63,018 nucleotides of DNA from JAOADN01 sp046155885 (GCA_046155885.1 JBJXFU010000044.1:1-63018); one strand, 5' to 3'; shown: positions 8,753 through 17,385, counted from the first letter of the stretch. Notes: a model not told the origin generated them from the sequence alone. Program-made: numbers and translations.

Positions 8753-9336
8753 TGGTCTTCGGCCGCCGCAAGGTGCGGATCGAAACCGAGCGGATGACGC
8801 TGCGCCTTCCGGCCCATTCGGACTTCCGGGGCTGGTCCACGCTGCGCGACGAGAGCCGCGACTTCCTGCATCCCTGGGAGCCCGTCTGGTCCGAGGACCA
8901 CCTGAGCCGCAAGGCCTTCACAAATCGCGTTTATTGGGCGGCACGGGCGCAGGCGGCGGGGACCGCGCTGCCCTTGTTCCTGGTCCGGCGCGAGGATGAC
9001 CGGCTGGTCGGCGCCATCACGCTGGACAACGTCCGCCGGGGGCCGGCGCAATCGGGTACGCTCGGCTATTGGGTGGGCGCGCCGTTCGCCCGGCGGGGCT
9101 ACATGCGCGAGGCGATCCGCGCCGTCGTCCACCACGCCTTCACGGCGCTCGACCTGAGCCGGGTCGAGGCGGCCTGCCTGCCCGAGAACGCGGCATCGCG
9201 CGGGGTCCTGGAGAAGTCGGGCTTCAAGTACGAGGGCGTGGCGCAGAGCTACCTGCAGATCAACGGCCGCTGGCGGAACCATGTGCTTTACGCGAGCCTG
9301 AGGGCCGACCGGAGGGGCAGGACGGAAGCGGGTTGA
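8752..9336 (+). CDS. GNAT acetyltransferase, RimJ/RimL type
   Basis: GNAT-fold N-acetyltransferase of 194 aa close to ribosomal-protein alanine acetyltransferases (RimJ/RimL). The N-terminal strand IETERMTLRLPAHSD, the substrate segment and the acetyl-CoA loop (GYWVGAPFARRGYMREAIRAV) are recognisable, as is the terminal VEAACLPENAASRGVLEKSGF. The open frame extends far upstream inside the peptidase gene, but only the ATG at 8752, which overlaps the peptidase stop (TGATG), makes sense. It is the last gene of the cox-thrC block. RimJ versus another GNAT specificity cannot be settled. Confidence 0.88.
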   Translation: MVFGRRKVRIETERMTLRLPAHSDFRGWSTLRDESRDFLHPWEPVWSEDHLSRKAFTNRVYWAARAQAAGTALPLFLVRREDDRLVGAITLDNVRRGPAQSGTLGYWVGAPFARRGYMREAIRAVVHHAFTALDLSRVEAACLPENAASRGVLEKSGFKYEGVAQSYLQINGRWRNHVLYASLRADRRGRTEAG

Positions 9337-9406
9337 GGAAGGGTGAATCGGGTCGGAATCCGCCCTGCCGCGCCGGGCCCGGGGAAACCCGCCCGAACCT
9401 TGCCCA

Positions 9407-9435
9407 ACCCCTTGCGAACGCTGCGGTAACCATTC
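9407..9435 (+). repeat. 29-bp dispersed repeat, copy 1
   Basis: A 29-bp segment beginning ACCCCTTGCGAACGCTGCGG and ending GTAACCATTC recurs at 60773-60801 with a single A/G difference. A shorter relative on the opposite strand (CGCTGCGTTAACC) lies at 9838-9850. Both full copies are intergenic, downstream of a plus-strand gene. Its role is unknown; it could be a protein-binding site or the remnant of a mobile repeat. Confidence 0.7.
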
Positions 9436-9784
9436 CTGACTCCACCGTTCGCTGGGTGCCAGCAACCTGCCAGCAATATGCCATACGATTTTGTGGCTTT
9501 GGGTGAGTTAACCGTTAAGGAATCTTGCAGCCGACCCTCCGCGACAGAGAGCAGCGCCCGGCCGCGGGTGGGCGCTCCGACGGCTTTGGTCCGCGCTTTG
9601 TGGTGCCTCCAACCTTGCCGTTCTTCTCGCAGACCGCCGGTGCGGTGGCGCCCGCGCCCGAACGCAATCGGGCGGGCGGTCGGGCGCCGCCCGGGTGGCT
9701 CTCGCGGCTGGTCCGGGCAAGGGGGGCGGTGGGGGTGGGGCAAGAAGAAGGCAATCCGCATTAACGCCCTTCCCGTGACCGGAA

Positions 9785-9816
9785 CGTATCCCCGTCTGGA
9801 AGACTTTCAGGATACG
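9785..9816. terminator. hairpin downstream of cluster A
   Basis: Inverted repeat with 7-bp perfect arms CGTATCC (9785-9791) and GGATACG (9810-9816) and an inner GTC/GAC pair. It is about 70 bp beyond the stop of the last minus-strand permease. There is no U-tract, so an intrinsic terminator is only one possibility; mRNA 3'-end stabilisation is another. Confidence 0.3.
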
Positions 9817-9888
9817 CTCAGCATACGTCTCTGGCCGCCGGTTAACGCAGCGCCTGCAGGCCCCCGCACCCGGCCGCCGGCGCCCCGC

Positions 9889-10866
9889 TCAGCCCTCGTC
9901 CGTCAGCCGCACATAGATCGCCGTGACGCCGAGGATCACCAGCCCGAAGAAGATCCGCCGCGCCCCTTCGGGCATCTGAAGAAGTGTCAGCAAGGTATTG
10001 AGAACAGTCAGGATAAGCGCACCCACGATGGTCCCTGCATAACTCCCCCGCCCGCCAAAGATCGAGGTCCCCCCGATCACCGCCGCCGCCACGGCGGGCA
10101 GGAGGAGGGGTTCTGCGAGAGACAGCGAAGGCGCCTTGATCAGCCCCACATAAACCAGCCCCGTCACCCCCGCGATCACCCCCGACAAGGTGTAAAGCGC
10201 AAACACCACCTGCCACCCCCTCACCCCCGAAAGCTTCGCCGCCCGCTCGTTCGCCCCCAGCGCGTACAAGAGCCGTCCGAACCCGCTGCGGCTCTGCGCC
10301 CAGACGATGACCGCCGCGAAGGGCAGGAAGAGCGCCAGTGAATTTGGGATACCCCAGGTTCGCCCGGTTCCCAGCCACTGCAGAGCCTCCGGGACGGCCG
10401 ATCCGGTGGCGATGACAAGCCTTTGATAGACGAGCAGGATTCCGGTGCCGATCAGCCCCGATCCAAGCGTCATGATCAGGGGATGCACCCGGCAGATGCC
10501 GATCCCAAAGCCGTTCAGCAGCCCGATCAGCAGGGCGGGCACGAGCGAGATCAGGATCGCTCCGGTGGTCCCGAGTTCACCCGAAAGCGAGGCCATCGCG
10601 AAGGATGCGATGGTCGCCACGACGGCCGCCGACAGGTCGATCCCGCCGGTATACATGGTCAGTGTCTGGCAGGCGGCGAGCATCGCAAGCGGCACCGCGA
10701 ACTTCACCGTGTTGCCGATCCAGCGTTCGTTGACGATGCCGGGGCTGATCCATTGCAGAAGGCCCACGAGCGCCAAGAGCAGCAGGATCAGCGTCAGCAC
10801 CGGGTAGCGGCCGAGGAATCGGCCGGTGCGCGTCAGGGGCGACATGGACGGCGCCGCATCGGTCAT
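9889..10866 (-). CDS. CUT2 sugar ABC transporter permease (second)
   Basis: Integral membrane permease of 325 aa from the RbsC/BPD_transp_2 family, with around eight to ten hydrophobic helices. Family landmarks are TMYTGGIDLSAAVVATIASF and GGTSIFGGRGSYAGTIVGAL near the C-terminus. It works with the preceding permease as a heterodimeric channel driven by the double-ABC ATPase upstream. Its ATG overlaps the stop of the first permease (ATGA). Cognate substrate is probably a monosaccharide or polyol, as judged only from family and neighbours. It is the last gene of the minus-strand cluster A operon. Confidence 0.92.
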   Translation of the reverse strand: MTDAAPSMSPLTRTGRFLGRYPVLTLILLLLALVGLLQWISPGIVNERWIGNTVKFAVPLAMLAACQTLTMYTGGIDLSAAVVATIASFAMASLSGELGTTGAILISLVPALLIGLLNGFGIGICRVHPLIMTLGSGLIGTGILLVYQRLVIATGSAVPEALQWLGTGRTWGIPNSLALFLPFAAVIVWAQSRSGFGRLLYALGANERAAKLSGVRGWQVVFALYTLSGVIAGVTGLVYVGLIKAPSLSLAEPLLLPAVAAAVIGGTSIFGGRGSYAGTIVGALILTVLNTLLTLLQMPEGARRIFFGLVILGVTAIYVRLTDEG

Positions 10867-11837
10867 CGCCGTTTCTCCCGCAGCGACAAGAGCCCGCCGA
10901 ACATCACCACCGCCGCCATGATCGTGCCCTCGACAATGGTGGTGACGTTCGGATCGACCGAAAGCAGCGTCAGATCGAGCCGCACCAGGCGCAGGATGAA
11001 GACCGCGATGATGGGCCCCAGGAGCCCGCCTTGCCCGCCGGTCAGCGCCACCCCGCCGAGCACCACTGCGGCGACGCTAACCATCAGATAAGGCCCGGGT
11101 ATCGGCTCTCCTATCCCGGTGCTCATGGTCACGCTCAGGCCCCCCATCGCGGCGAAGAGGCCCGCAAGCGCATAGGCAGCGACGCGCACGGGGCCGATGG
11201 CGACACCCGAGCGGAAGGCGGCGGTGCGGTCGCTGCCCAGCGCATAGATCGACAGGCCAAGCTTCGACCGGCGGATCGGCAACCAGACGAGCGCCACGAG
11301 GAACGCCAGGATCACCAGCGCGTTCGGCAGCCAGGCCGTCAGCGCGGGCGGCAGGCCCGGGATCGCCAGCGATCCAAGGATCAGGCCGCGCAGGGTCGGG
11401 TCGGCCGCCCCGCCGGGCGCATTGAGGATCAAGAGCGCTGTGCCTTCCCAGACAAAGAGCATGGCGAGGGTGACGACGATGTCGGGGACGCGTGTGAGCA
11501 CGATAAGGAAGCCGTTGATCGCCCCCATCGCCGCGCCCGCCAGAAGCACCAGCGGCACCACCCAGAAGGTCGCCCCGCCGGTGTAGCGCTGCATCAGGGT
11601 GGCAGCGAACACGCTGGCCACCGCCATGACCGAGGCGATCGACAGGTCGATCCCGCCCGCGATCACGACGATGGCCATGCCGGTGGTCGCAAAGGCGAAG
11701 GGCAACGCCGCACGGGCAAGGGATTCGAGGCCCGAGACGCCGAAACCGGGCTGGATGGCCTTGGTGAAAATCAGCAGCGCCAGGAAAAGGGCCGACAGCC
11801 CCACGACCCAGCCGTTCCTTCGCAGAAGCCGCGTCAT
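10863..11837 (-). CDS. CUT2 sugar ABC transporter permease (first)
   Basis: RbsC-family inner-membrane permease of 324 aa. It carries the helix-rich pattern of the family, the motif IVVIAGGIDLSIASVMAVASV and the C-terminal GGVALTGGQGGLLGPIIAVF. Its start overlaps the ATPase stop and its stop overlaps the next permease start, so ATPase and both permeases are tightly coupled. A two-permease arrangement occurs in several CUT2 systems such as the galactofuranose importer, but the proteins here do not by themselves identify that substrate. Confidence 0.92.
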   Translation of the reverse strand: MTRLLRRNGWVVGLSALFLALLIFTKAIQPGFGVSGLESLARAALPFAFATTGMAIVVIAGGIDLSIASVMAVASVFAATLMQRYTGGATFWVVPLVLLAGAAMGAINGFLIVLTRVPDIVVTLAMLFVWEGTALLILNAPGGAADPTLRGLILGSLAIPGLPPALTAWLPNALVILAFLVALVWLPIRRSKLGLSIYALGSDRTAAFRSGVAIGPVRVAAYALAGLFAAMGGLSVTMSTGIGEPIPGPYLMVSVAAVVLGGVALTGGQGGLLGPIIAVFILRLVRLDLTLLSVDPNVTTIVEGTIMAAVVMFGGLLSLREKRR

Positions 11838-13351
11838 GCCGCCGTTTCTCCCGGCCGCCCGTTCCCGGCGGTCAGCCCGTAGGCTGCCCGCATCAGGCGG
11901 GGTTCATCGGCATCCGCAGCGTCGATCACCTCGACGACACGACCGCCGAAAATGACGACCGCGCGGTCGCAGGCGGCCTGAACCTCGGGAAGCTCGGAGG
12001 TGTAGTAAAGGACCGCCGCGCCCTGGCCGGCGAGTTCCCGCACCAGCGCGTAGATCTGCCGCTTGGTGCGCACGTCGATACTGCGGGTCGGGTCGAAAAG
12101 CAGGAGTGTGCGCGCGCCGAGCGCCAGCCAGCGCCCGATGGTGACCTTCTGCTGGTTGCCGCCCGACAGCCGGCGCACTTCTCCTTGCGCGCGCGTGTCA
12201 ATCTGCAGTCGCGCAATGGCGTCCGCCACCTTGTCGGCCTCGGCCTTCATCGGAATCGCTCCCCAGGCGGAGGGCCTCGCAAGAAGCGGGAGCGCGATGT
12301 TTTCGCGCACCGATCGCACCATCAGAAGCGCGTCGGCGCGGTTGCCCGGCACGAGGGTCAGGCCCTTGGCGATCGCGTCGGCCGGGTGGCGGAAGGCGCA
12401 GCGTTCGCCATCCACGTCGACGGTACCGCCATCAGGACGACGGAAACCGGCGATGATCTCGAACAGCTCGTCCTGGCCCTGGCCTTCCAACGCGACCATG
12501 CCGAGGACCTCTCCGGCACGAAGCTCGAAGCTCACGTCGCTGAGCTTGGGGCGGAAGGAGAGGTTCGAAACCCGAAGGCGCGGGGTCGGGTCGGCGGGGC
12601 CGCGCGCGGCGCCCTCTTCGCCCTTGCGGTGCGCCGGGGTAAGCGAGGCGCCGAGCATGAGTTCAACGGCGCGATCCTCGATCCCTTCGGCAATCGGCAG
12701 ATCACCCACCGTCGAGCCATCGCGGAGCACGGTCGCGCGGTCGCAGACGCGGGCGATTTCGGCGAAACGGTGCGAGATGTAGATGATCGAGCGCCCCGCA
12801 TCGGCTTCTTTGCGGATGACGGTCAGGACGCGCTCTACCAGATCGGTCGGCAGGGCTGCCGTCATCTCGTCGAGCATCAGGACTTCGGGGTCGGCGGCAA
12901 GCGCGCGGGCAAGGTCGAGGATGCGCAGTGTGGCGAGCGGGAGTTCCCCGATCCTGTCGTCCAGGCGCAAGTCGGAAACGCCGAGCTCACGCACCCACTG
13001 GCGAAAAGGCTCGCGCGGTGTGCCGCCGAGCCTCAAGTTGTCGGCCACGTCTAGATGCGGGATGAGCGAGGGTTCCTGATAGACCGGCACCAGGCCGGCG
13101 CGGCGGGCGGCGCCCGGCGAGGCGAAGCCGACATCGCGCCCCCGGATGCGGATTGTGCCGCCGTTCGGGCGAAGCGCGCCGGTGAGGATTTTCACCAACG
13201 TGGACTTGCCCGCCCCGTTCGCGCCCATCAGCGCGACGATCTCGCCCTTGCCGACCGTCAACGAAGCGTCGCGAAGCGCGACGACCTGACCGAAGAGTTT
13301 CGAGACGCCCTTCGCCTCGAGGATCGGCTCGTTAGCCGGGGTGCCGGTCAT
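11834..13351 (-). CDS. CUT2 sugar ABC transporter ATP-binding protein
   Basis: Tandem ABC ATPase of about 505 aa, the RbsA type, energising cluster A uptake from the cytoplasmic face. The first domain has an intact Walker A (GANGAGKST) and Walker B (VLMLDEMTA) but a diverged signature (LPLATLRILDLARAL). The second has a degenerate Walker A (ALEGQGQDEL), a good signature (LSGGNQQKVTIGRWL) and an altered Walker B, LLLFDPTRS, where LDEPT is expected. Asymmetric sites are usual in this family. A GTG 12 nt upstream (13363) is an alternative start; neither has a strong ribosome site. It lies 62 bp after the binding-protein gene, beyond a strong hairpin. Confidence 0.92.
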   Translation of the reverse strand: MTGTPANEPILEAKGVSKLFGQVVALRDASLTVGKGEIVALMGANGAGKSTLVKILTGALRPNGGTIRIRGRDVGFASPGAARRAGLVPVYQEPSLIPHLDVADNLRLGGTPREPFRQWVRELGVSDLRLDDRIGELPLATLRILDLARALAADPEVLMLDEMTAALPTDLVERVLTVIRKEADAGRSIIYISHRFAEIARVCDRATVLRDGSTVGDLPIAEGIEDRAVELMLGASLTPAHRKGEEGAARGPADPTPRLRVSNLSFRPKLSDVSFELRAGEVLGMVALEGQGQDELFEIIAGFRRPDGGTVDVDGERCAFRHPADAIAKGLTLVPGNRADALLMVRSVRENIALPLLARPSAWGAIPMKAEADKVADAIARLQIDTRAQGEVRRLSGGNQQKVTIGRWLALGARTLLLFDPTRSIDVRTKRQIYALVRELAGQGAAVLYYTSELPEVQAACDRAVVIFGGRVVEVIDAADADEPRLMRAAYGLTAGNGRPGETAA

Positions 13352-13380
13352 CGGGTCGTCCACGGTTTGGGGGGGGCACG

Positions 13381-13417
13381 GAAAGGAAAGGCCCCCCGCC
13401 CGGCCGGGCAGGGGGCC
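13381..13417 (-). terminator. attenuator-like hairpin after the binding-protein gene
   Basis: Read on the minus strand, a GC stem (GGCCCCC..GGGGGGCC with an inner GCCC/GGGC, 13390-13417) is followed by a pyrimidine run CTTTCCTTTC. It sits right after the binding-protein stop and before the ATPase. Such partial terminators or mRNA stabilisers commonly give binding proteins higher expression than membrane components. The structure is seen; the effect is inferred. Confidence 0.6.
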
Positions 13418-13425
13418 GCGTCATG

Positions 13426-14451
13426 TCACTCGCCCGGGCCCTTGCAGGCGATGATCTGATCCATCGAGTAATTGGTCCAGCCGGGGATAGAGACCGAAAC
13501 CGGCCATTCCGGATCGAGGTTCGGGTTGGCTGCGGCCGCGAGCTTGGCCTTGCCTTCGTCGGTCGCGTTTTCCCACAGTTCGGGAGTGACGTAGACCGTC
13601 TGCGCCTCGGGCGTCTTGCCGTCGAGGATCTGGATCGCCAGCGCCAGGCCCGCGCCGCCGACCGATCCCGGGTTGGTGACCGCCGCGCCTGTCAGGCCCT
13701 CGACGCTGGACAGCATCCCGACGAAGCCTGCATTGTCGGCGCCGACGATGGGCACCAGCGGCACCTCGCTTTCGACGAAGGCGTCGACGATCACGTTGTC
13801 GATGCCGCTCGTCCAGACCCCCTGGAAGGGGATGCCCGAGGCGATGATGTCGAGGATCTGCTGCTTGCCCTGGTCCTGCTGCCAGCCGGTGAAGACCTCC
13901 TGCGCGACGGTGATGTCCGGGAACTCCGACAGCGCCTGCTTGAAGCCCGCGTCACGGTCGTTGTCGGCGCCCGCGCCGGCGGCGCCGCGCATGTAGACCA
14001 CGGCGCCCTTGCCGCCCATCTGCTCGAAAAGCCACTTCGCGCCCAGATAGGCGTACTGCTTCTGGTCGTTCGAGAGCACGTAGGCAGAAGGCTCGGTCAC
14101 CGCCTGGTCGACCGCGACGACAACGATGCCGGCGTCGGTGGCTTCCTTGATCGCTGCGTTCACCGCGTCGGCACTCGATGGGTTCACGACGATGGCATTG
14201 ACACCGGCCTGGATCAGGTTGCGGATGTCCTCGAGTTGGCCCGCGCTGTCGGTGTTGCGGTGCGCGATGTTCAGCGACGCGACCTTGCCCGAGGCCAGCG
14301 CTTCGGCCTTCATCGCGCAGATCATCTCTTCGCGCCAGCCGTTGCCCTGGACGGTGTTCGAGATGCCGATCTTGTAGTTCTCGGCGACGGCGCCACCGGC
14401 CCATCCGAAGGCAAGAGCGGCGAGCGCGGTCGCGGCGTAGAGTTTCTTCAT
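13426..14451 (-). CDS. periplasmic sugar-binding protein (Peripla_BP_4)
   Basis: Solute receptor of the cluster A importer, 341 aa. The signal peptide MKKLYAATALAALAFGWAGG, cleaved near GAVAE, exports it to the periplasm. The mature part follows the RbsB/Peripla_BP_4 plan: KIGISNTVQGNGWREEM, DIRNLIQAGVNAIVVNP, then a second lobe with GADNAGFVGML. It is about 30-40 residues longer than RbsB, with an added C-terminal segment (SVSIPGWTNYSMDQIIACKG). The ribosome site GGGAGG precedes the ATG. The neighbouring isomerase and dehydrogenases suggest a sugar or polyol ligand; the exact one is unknown. Confidence 0.93.
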   Translation of the reverse strand: MKKLYAATALAALAFGWAGGAVAENYKIGISNTVQGNGWREEMICAMKAEALASGKVASLNIAHRNTDSAGQLEDIRNLIQAGVNAIVVNPSSADAVNAAIKEATDAGIVVVAVDQAVTEPSAYVLSNDQKQYAYLGAKWLFEQMGGKGAVVYMRGAAGAGADNDRDAGFKQALSEFPDITVAQEVFTGWQQDQGKQQILDIIASGIPFQGVWTSGIDNVIVDAFVESEVPLVPIVGADNAGFVGMLSSVEGLTGAAVTNPGSVGGAGLALAIQILDGKTPEAQTVYVTPELWENATDEGKAKLAAAANPNLDPEWPVSVSIPGWTNYSMDQIIACKGPGE

Positions 14452-14490
14452 GGTCTTCCTCCCAGTTGATGAGTCTTCTTTGAACTCCGG

Positions 14491-15405
14491 TTACTTAACA
14501 TAGGGGGCAAGGACATCGCGGGCCAAGAGGAAACCCCTCTTCACCTTCTCGTCTGAACCCTCGAAATCGCGGTCCTCGTGTTCGATGATGACGGGTCCGT
14601 CGAAGCCCGCCCGGTAGAGGGCCGCGAAGACCTCTCTCCAGCCGATGTCGCCCAGACCCGGCATCCGGGGCACCTGCCAGCCGATCCCGGCCGACAGGAT
14701 GCCGTTCTCGTAGAGCCCGTCGCGGTCGATGGTCAGGTCCTTGGCGTGGACATGAACCATGCGCGGCCCGAATTCGCCGATGAAACGGGGGATGTCGATT
14801 ATCTGCCAGACCAGGTGGCTAGGGTCGAAGTTCATGCCGACGCCCGGGCCCCAGTGCTCGAAGATGCGACGCCAGATTTTCGGGTTGTAGGCGATGTTGT
14901 GCCCGCCGGGCCATTCGTCCCTGCTGAAGATCATCGGGCAGTTCTCGAAGGCCAGCGTCACGCCATGGTCAGCGGCATGCTTCACCAGTGCGGGCCAGGC
15001 CTTCTGCGCCTCGGCCCAGTTCTCGTCCAGCGTCAGCGCCCGGTTGCCGCCGACGAAGGTGTTGACGACGTTGAGACCGAGAAGGGGCGCCGCCGCGATG
15101 ACCTTCTTCAGATGGCCGGTCACCATATTGCGGTGGGCGGGGTCGGCGTGAAGAGGGTTGGGATAGTAGCCGAGGCCCGAAATCGTCAGCCCCTTGGCCG
15201 CGATAGCCCCGGCGATGTCCTGCGCTTGCGCTTTTGTCAGCCGTTCCACATCGATGTGCGAGGTGCCCGCATAGCGCCGTGTCTCGCCTCCCGAGCGCGG
15301 CCAGCAAGCGATTTCCAGCGCCGAGAAGCCCGCCGAAGCGGACCAGTCAGCGACCTCCATCAGGCTGGTGTCAGGGAAGGGCGCGGTGAGCAGGCCGAGT
15401 TTCAT
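14491..15405 (-). CDS. sugar phosphate isomerase/epimerase (TIM barrel)
   Basis: AP-endonuclease-2-fold TIM barrel of 304 aa, the family including xylose isomerase-like, inosose dehydratase-like and tagatose epimerase enzymes. Candidate metal ligands fall at the expected strand ends: the Glu in VTLAFENCPM, Asp and His in MNFDPSHLVWQ, His in MVHVHAKD and Glu in VIIEHEDRDFEG. It acts in the cytoplasm, with no signal peptide. It sits between the Gfo/Idh dehydrogenase and the transporter, consistent with isomerising an oxidised sugar or inosose. Which reaction it carries out cannot be read from sequence alone. Confidence 0.88.
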   Translation of the reverse strand: MKLGLLTAPFPDTSLMEVADWSASAGFSALEIACWPRSGGETRRYAGTSHIDVERLTKAQAQDIAGAIAAKGLTISGLGYYPNPLHADPAHRNMVTGHLKKVIAAAPLLGLNVVNTFVGGNRALTLDENWAEAQKAWPALVKHAADHGVTLAFENCPMIFSRDEWPGGHNIAYNPKIWRRIFEHWGPGVGMNFDPSHLVWQIIDIPRFIGEFGPRMVHVHAKDLTIDRDGLYENGILSAGIGWQVPRMPGLGDIGWREVFAALYRAGFDGPVIIEHEDRDFEGSDEKVKRGFLLARDVLAPYVK

Positions 15406-15417
15406 GGTGGTTCCCTG

Positions 15418-16566
15418 TCAGTCTTTGGGCAGATCGACCCAAGCGCCCTTGGCGGCGCTGTCCAGGACGGCATCGCAGAAGAGCATTTCATCGTGGCCGT
15501 CCTCGAAGCTTGCCCAGGTCGAAGCGGGCTGGCGCCCTCCGGCGGCGATGTCGCGGTAGACCTGCCGGAAGAGCGCGAAGAAGGTGTCTGCGAAGCCTTC
15601 GACATGTCCGCCGGGCAGGCTTGCCGCCGCCGCACCGGTGGGGTTCATGCCGCCCGGATCGCGCTGCTGGATGGCATTCGGCCCGTCGCGGCGGCCGAGC
15701 CAGAGGTGGTCGGGGTGTTCGGCCTCCCATGCCGCTGTCTGTGCCGAGCCGGCGATTTCCCACGTCATCCAGTTCTTCCGCCCAGGACTGACCTGGCTGG
15801 TTGTCAGCGACCCCCTCGCGCCGTTCGGATAGCGCAGAAGGATCAGCCCCGCGTCGTCGGTCTTGACGCGCACTTTCTCCGTCGGCCCGGCCGAGCGGGA
15901 GAAGGTCTCGACCGGGCCCGTGGGCTTCTCGCGCTCGGCGAGGAAGGTCGCAAGGTCGGCGAAGACCGAGGCGGGCTTCATGCCCGCGATGAAGCATGTC
16001 AGGTCCGCCCAATGCGTACCGATGTCGCCGACGCTTCGCAGTGGGCCACCGGCTTCGGTTTCCAGCCGCCAGTTCCAGTCGGTTGGCTTTGCCAGCCAGT
16101 CCTGGTGGTAGTGCCCGGTGATCAGCCGGACCTCGCCCATCTCGCCCGCCGCCACCATCCCGCGCATGTGCTGGTTCAGGGGATAGAAGCGGGTGTTGTA
16201 GCAGACCGCCGCGACTTTTCCGGATTTGCGCGCGGCCGCGACCATCTCGGCCGATTGCGCGGCCGTCATGGCGAGCGGTTTCTCGCAGACGACATGCTTT
16301 CCGGCCGCAAGGATCGCCATCGCCTGCGGGTGGTGAAGGTGGTTGGGCGAGGTGACATGCACCGCGCCGACCGACACGTCGGCCAGAAGCTCGTCGAGCG
16401 ACCCGTAGGCGTGCCCGACGCCCAGGGCCTCGGCCCGCGCCCGACCGCGTTCGCCGCTCGACCCCAGCACGCCCGCAACGGGGATGCCGAGGCGGCGGAG
16501 CGCCTGGATATGCACGGTGCCGATGAAGCCGGTTCCGATGACGGCGGCGGAGAGGCAATCAGACAA
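15418..16566 (-). CDS. Gfo/Idh/MocA family oxidoreductase
   Basis: NAD(P)-dependent sugar or cyclitol dehydrogenase, 382 aa. The Rossmann motif AAVIGTGFIGTVH and the family EKP motif (VCEKPLAMTAAQ) are intact, and the C-terminal beta-sheet domain is complete. The start is TTG: no ATG or GTG fits, and an optimal GGAGG lies 8 nt before this codon inside the end of the upstream SDR gene, giving an 8-nt overlap. It is followed 12 bp later by the isomerase. Probably oxidises the transported sugar or cyclitol. Confidence 0.92.
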   Translation of the reverse strand: MSDCLSAAVIGTGFIGTVHIQALRRLGIPVAGVLGSSGERGRARAEALGVGHAYGSLDELLADVSVGAVHVTSPNHLHHPQAMAILAAGKHVVCEKPLAMTAAQSAEMVAAARKSGKVAAVCYNTRFYPLNQHMRGMVAAGEMGEVRLITGHYHQDWLAKPTDWNWRLETEAGGPLRSVGDIGTHWADLTCFIAGMKPASVFADLATFLAEREKPTGPVETFSRSAGPTEKVRVKTDDAGLILLRYPNGARGSLTTSQVSPGRKNWMTWEIAGSAQTAAWEAEHPDHLWLGRRDGPNAIQQRDPGGMNPTGAAAASLPGGHVEGFADTFFALFRQVYRDIAAGGRQPASTWASFEDGHDEMLFCDAVLDSAAKGAWVDLPKD

Positions 16567-17281
16567 TCGAATAGCCTCCGTCCACCGGGAAGCAGGCGCC
16601 GGTCAAGAAGGCTGCAAGCGGCGAGGCGAGGAACAGGACCGCGCCGGCGATGTCCTCGGGCATTCCCCAGCGTCCGAGGGGGGTGCGGGCGTTCACCCGG
16701 GCCACATGCTCGGGGTCGGTCCGGCTTTTCGCCGACTGCTCGGTCACGATGAACCCGGGCGACACCGCGTTCACCCGGATGCCGTCCGGCGCCCAGGCGA
16801 TGGCGAGCGACTTGGTGAGCTGCTGCACGGCGGCCTTGCTGGCGCCGTAGGCGGGGTTCCTCGGGCTGCCGAAGGTCGCGTACATTGAGGCGATGTTGAC
16901 GACCGACCCTTTCGCTGCCGCGAGCTGGTTGCGGAACGCGAGCGCGGTGCGGAAGGTACCGTGCAGGTTCACATCGACCACGCGCTGGAAGAAGTCGGGG
17001 TCCATCTCTTCCCCGCGCGAAGTGATGGCCGCGCCGTTGACCAGGATATCGAGCTTCGGGGTCGTGGCCGACAGCCGCCGCACCGCGTCCATGTCGGTGA
17101 CGTCGAGCCGCGTGTAGACGAAGCGCCCGCGATCTTCCGGTGCGGGTTCAGGCTCGACCCCGGTGATCGCGACGGAGGCGCCGGCGTCCTGAAAGGCCCG
17201 GGCGATGGCGGCGCCGATCCCGGCCCGGCTTGCGCCGACCACCAAGACCTCGGCACCCGAGAAGTCGAAGCCTGACGGCAC
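16559..17281 (-). CDS. SDR family oxidoreductase
   Basis: Short-chain dehydrogenase of 240 aa. The cofactor loop VVGASRAGIGAAIA, the structural motif LVNGAAI (NGAA in place of the usual NNAG) and the catalytic Tyr and Lys in YGASKAAV are present; the C-terminus ends in PVDGGYSIV. The start is GTG with a good upstream GGGAGG. It opens the polycistronic run SDR-Gfo/Idh-isomerase-transporter, 160 bp after the RpiR gene; that gap contains two inverted repeats. The substrate is presumably a sugar lactone, ketose or polyol. Confidence 0.9.
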   Translation of the reverse strand: MPSGFDFSGAEVLVVGASRAGIGAAIARAFQDAGASVAITGVEPEPAPEDRGRFVYTRLDVTDMDAVRRLSATTPKLDILVNGAAITSRGEEMDPDFFQRVVDVNLHGTFRTALAFRNQLAAAKGSVVNIASMYATFGSPRNPAYGASKAAVQQLTKSLAIAWAPDGIRVNAVSPGFIVTEQSAKSRTDPEHVARVNARTPLGRWGMPEDIAGAVLFLASPLAAFLTGACFPVDGGYSIV

Positions 17282-17342
17282 CCGCAGCCCTCCCTCTGCT
17301 CCAGCGAAGCCTAGGCGGCGCCGGCGATTCGGCGCAAGGGTG

Positions 17343-17366
17343 TTTTCATGCGCGGGAAAATGAAAA
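17343..17366. promoter_or_regulatory. candidate RpiR operator
   Basis: Inverted repeat TTTTCAT (17343-17349) and ATGAAAA (17360-17366), 10 bp apart, is an AT-rich palindrome in a GC-rich background. It lies 62 bp upstream of the first structural gene of cluster A and just downstream of the rpiR-family gene. Position and symmetry fit an operator for the adjacent regulator; no second copy in the window supports it. Confidence 0.45.
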
Positions 17367-17385
17367 TCCAGTTGCGGCCGTGGCC

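Larger units (their letters stand above)
9337..9888. other. intergenic region between convergent units
   Basis: About 550 bp with no supported gene. It lies between the 3' ends of the acetyltransferase (+) and the last permease of cluster A (-). Contents: a 29-bp repeat at 9407-9435 shared with 60773-60801, a TTAACCGTTAA word near 9509, GC-rich inverted stretches around 9650-9700, and a hairpin CGTATCC...GGATACG (9785-9816). The last could serve as a terminator for either operon, though no T-run follows. Confidence 0.6.

Noticed and set aside
9889..14451. Naming cluster A as a galactofuranose, ribose or inositol importer
   Set aside because: Two permeases and an RbsB-like receptor are shared by many CUT2 systems; no residue pattern I can see fixes the ligand.
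14578..16752. 724-codon plus-strand open frame
   Set aside because: Runs antisense to the isomerase, Gfo/Idh and SDR genes of cluster A; no family features.
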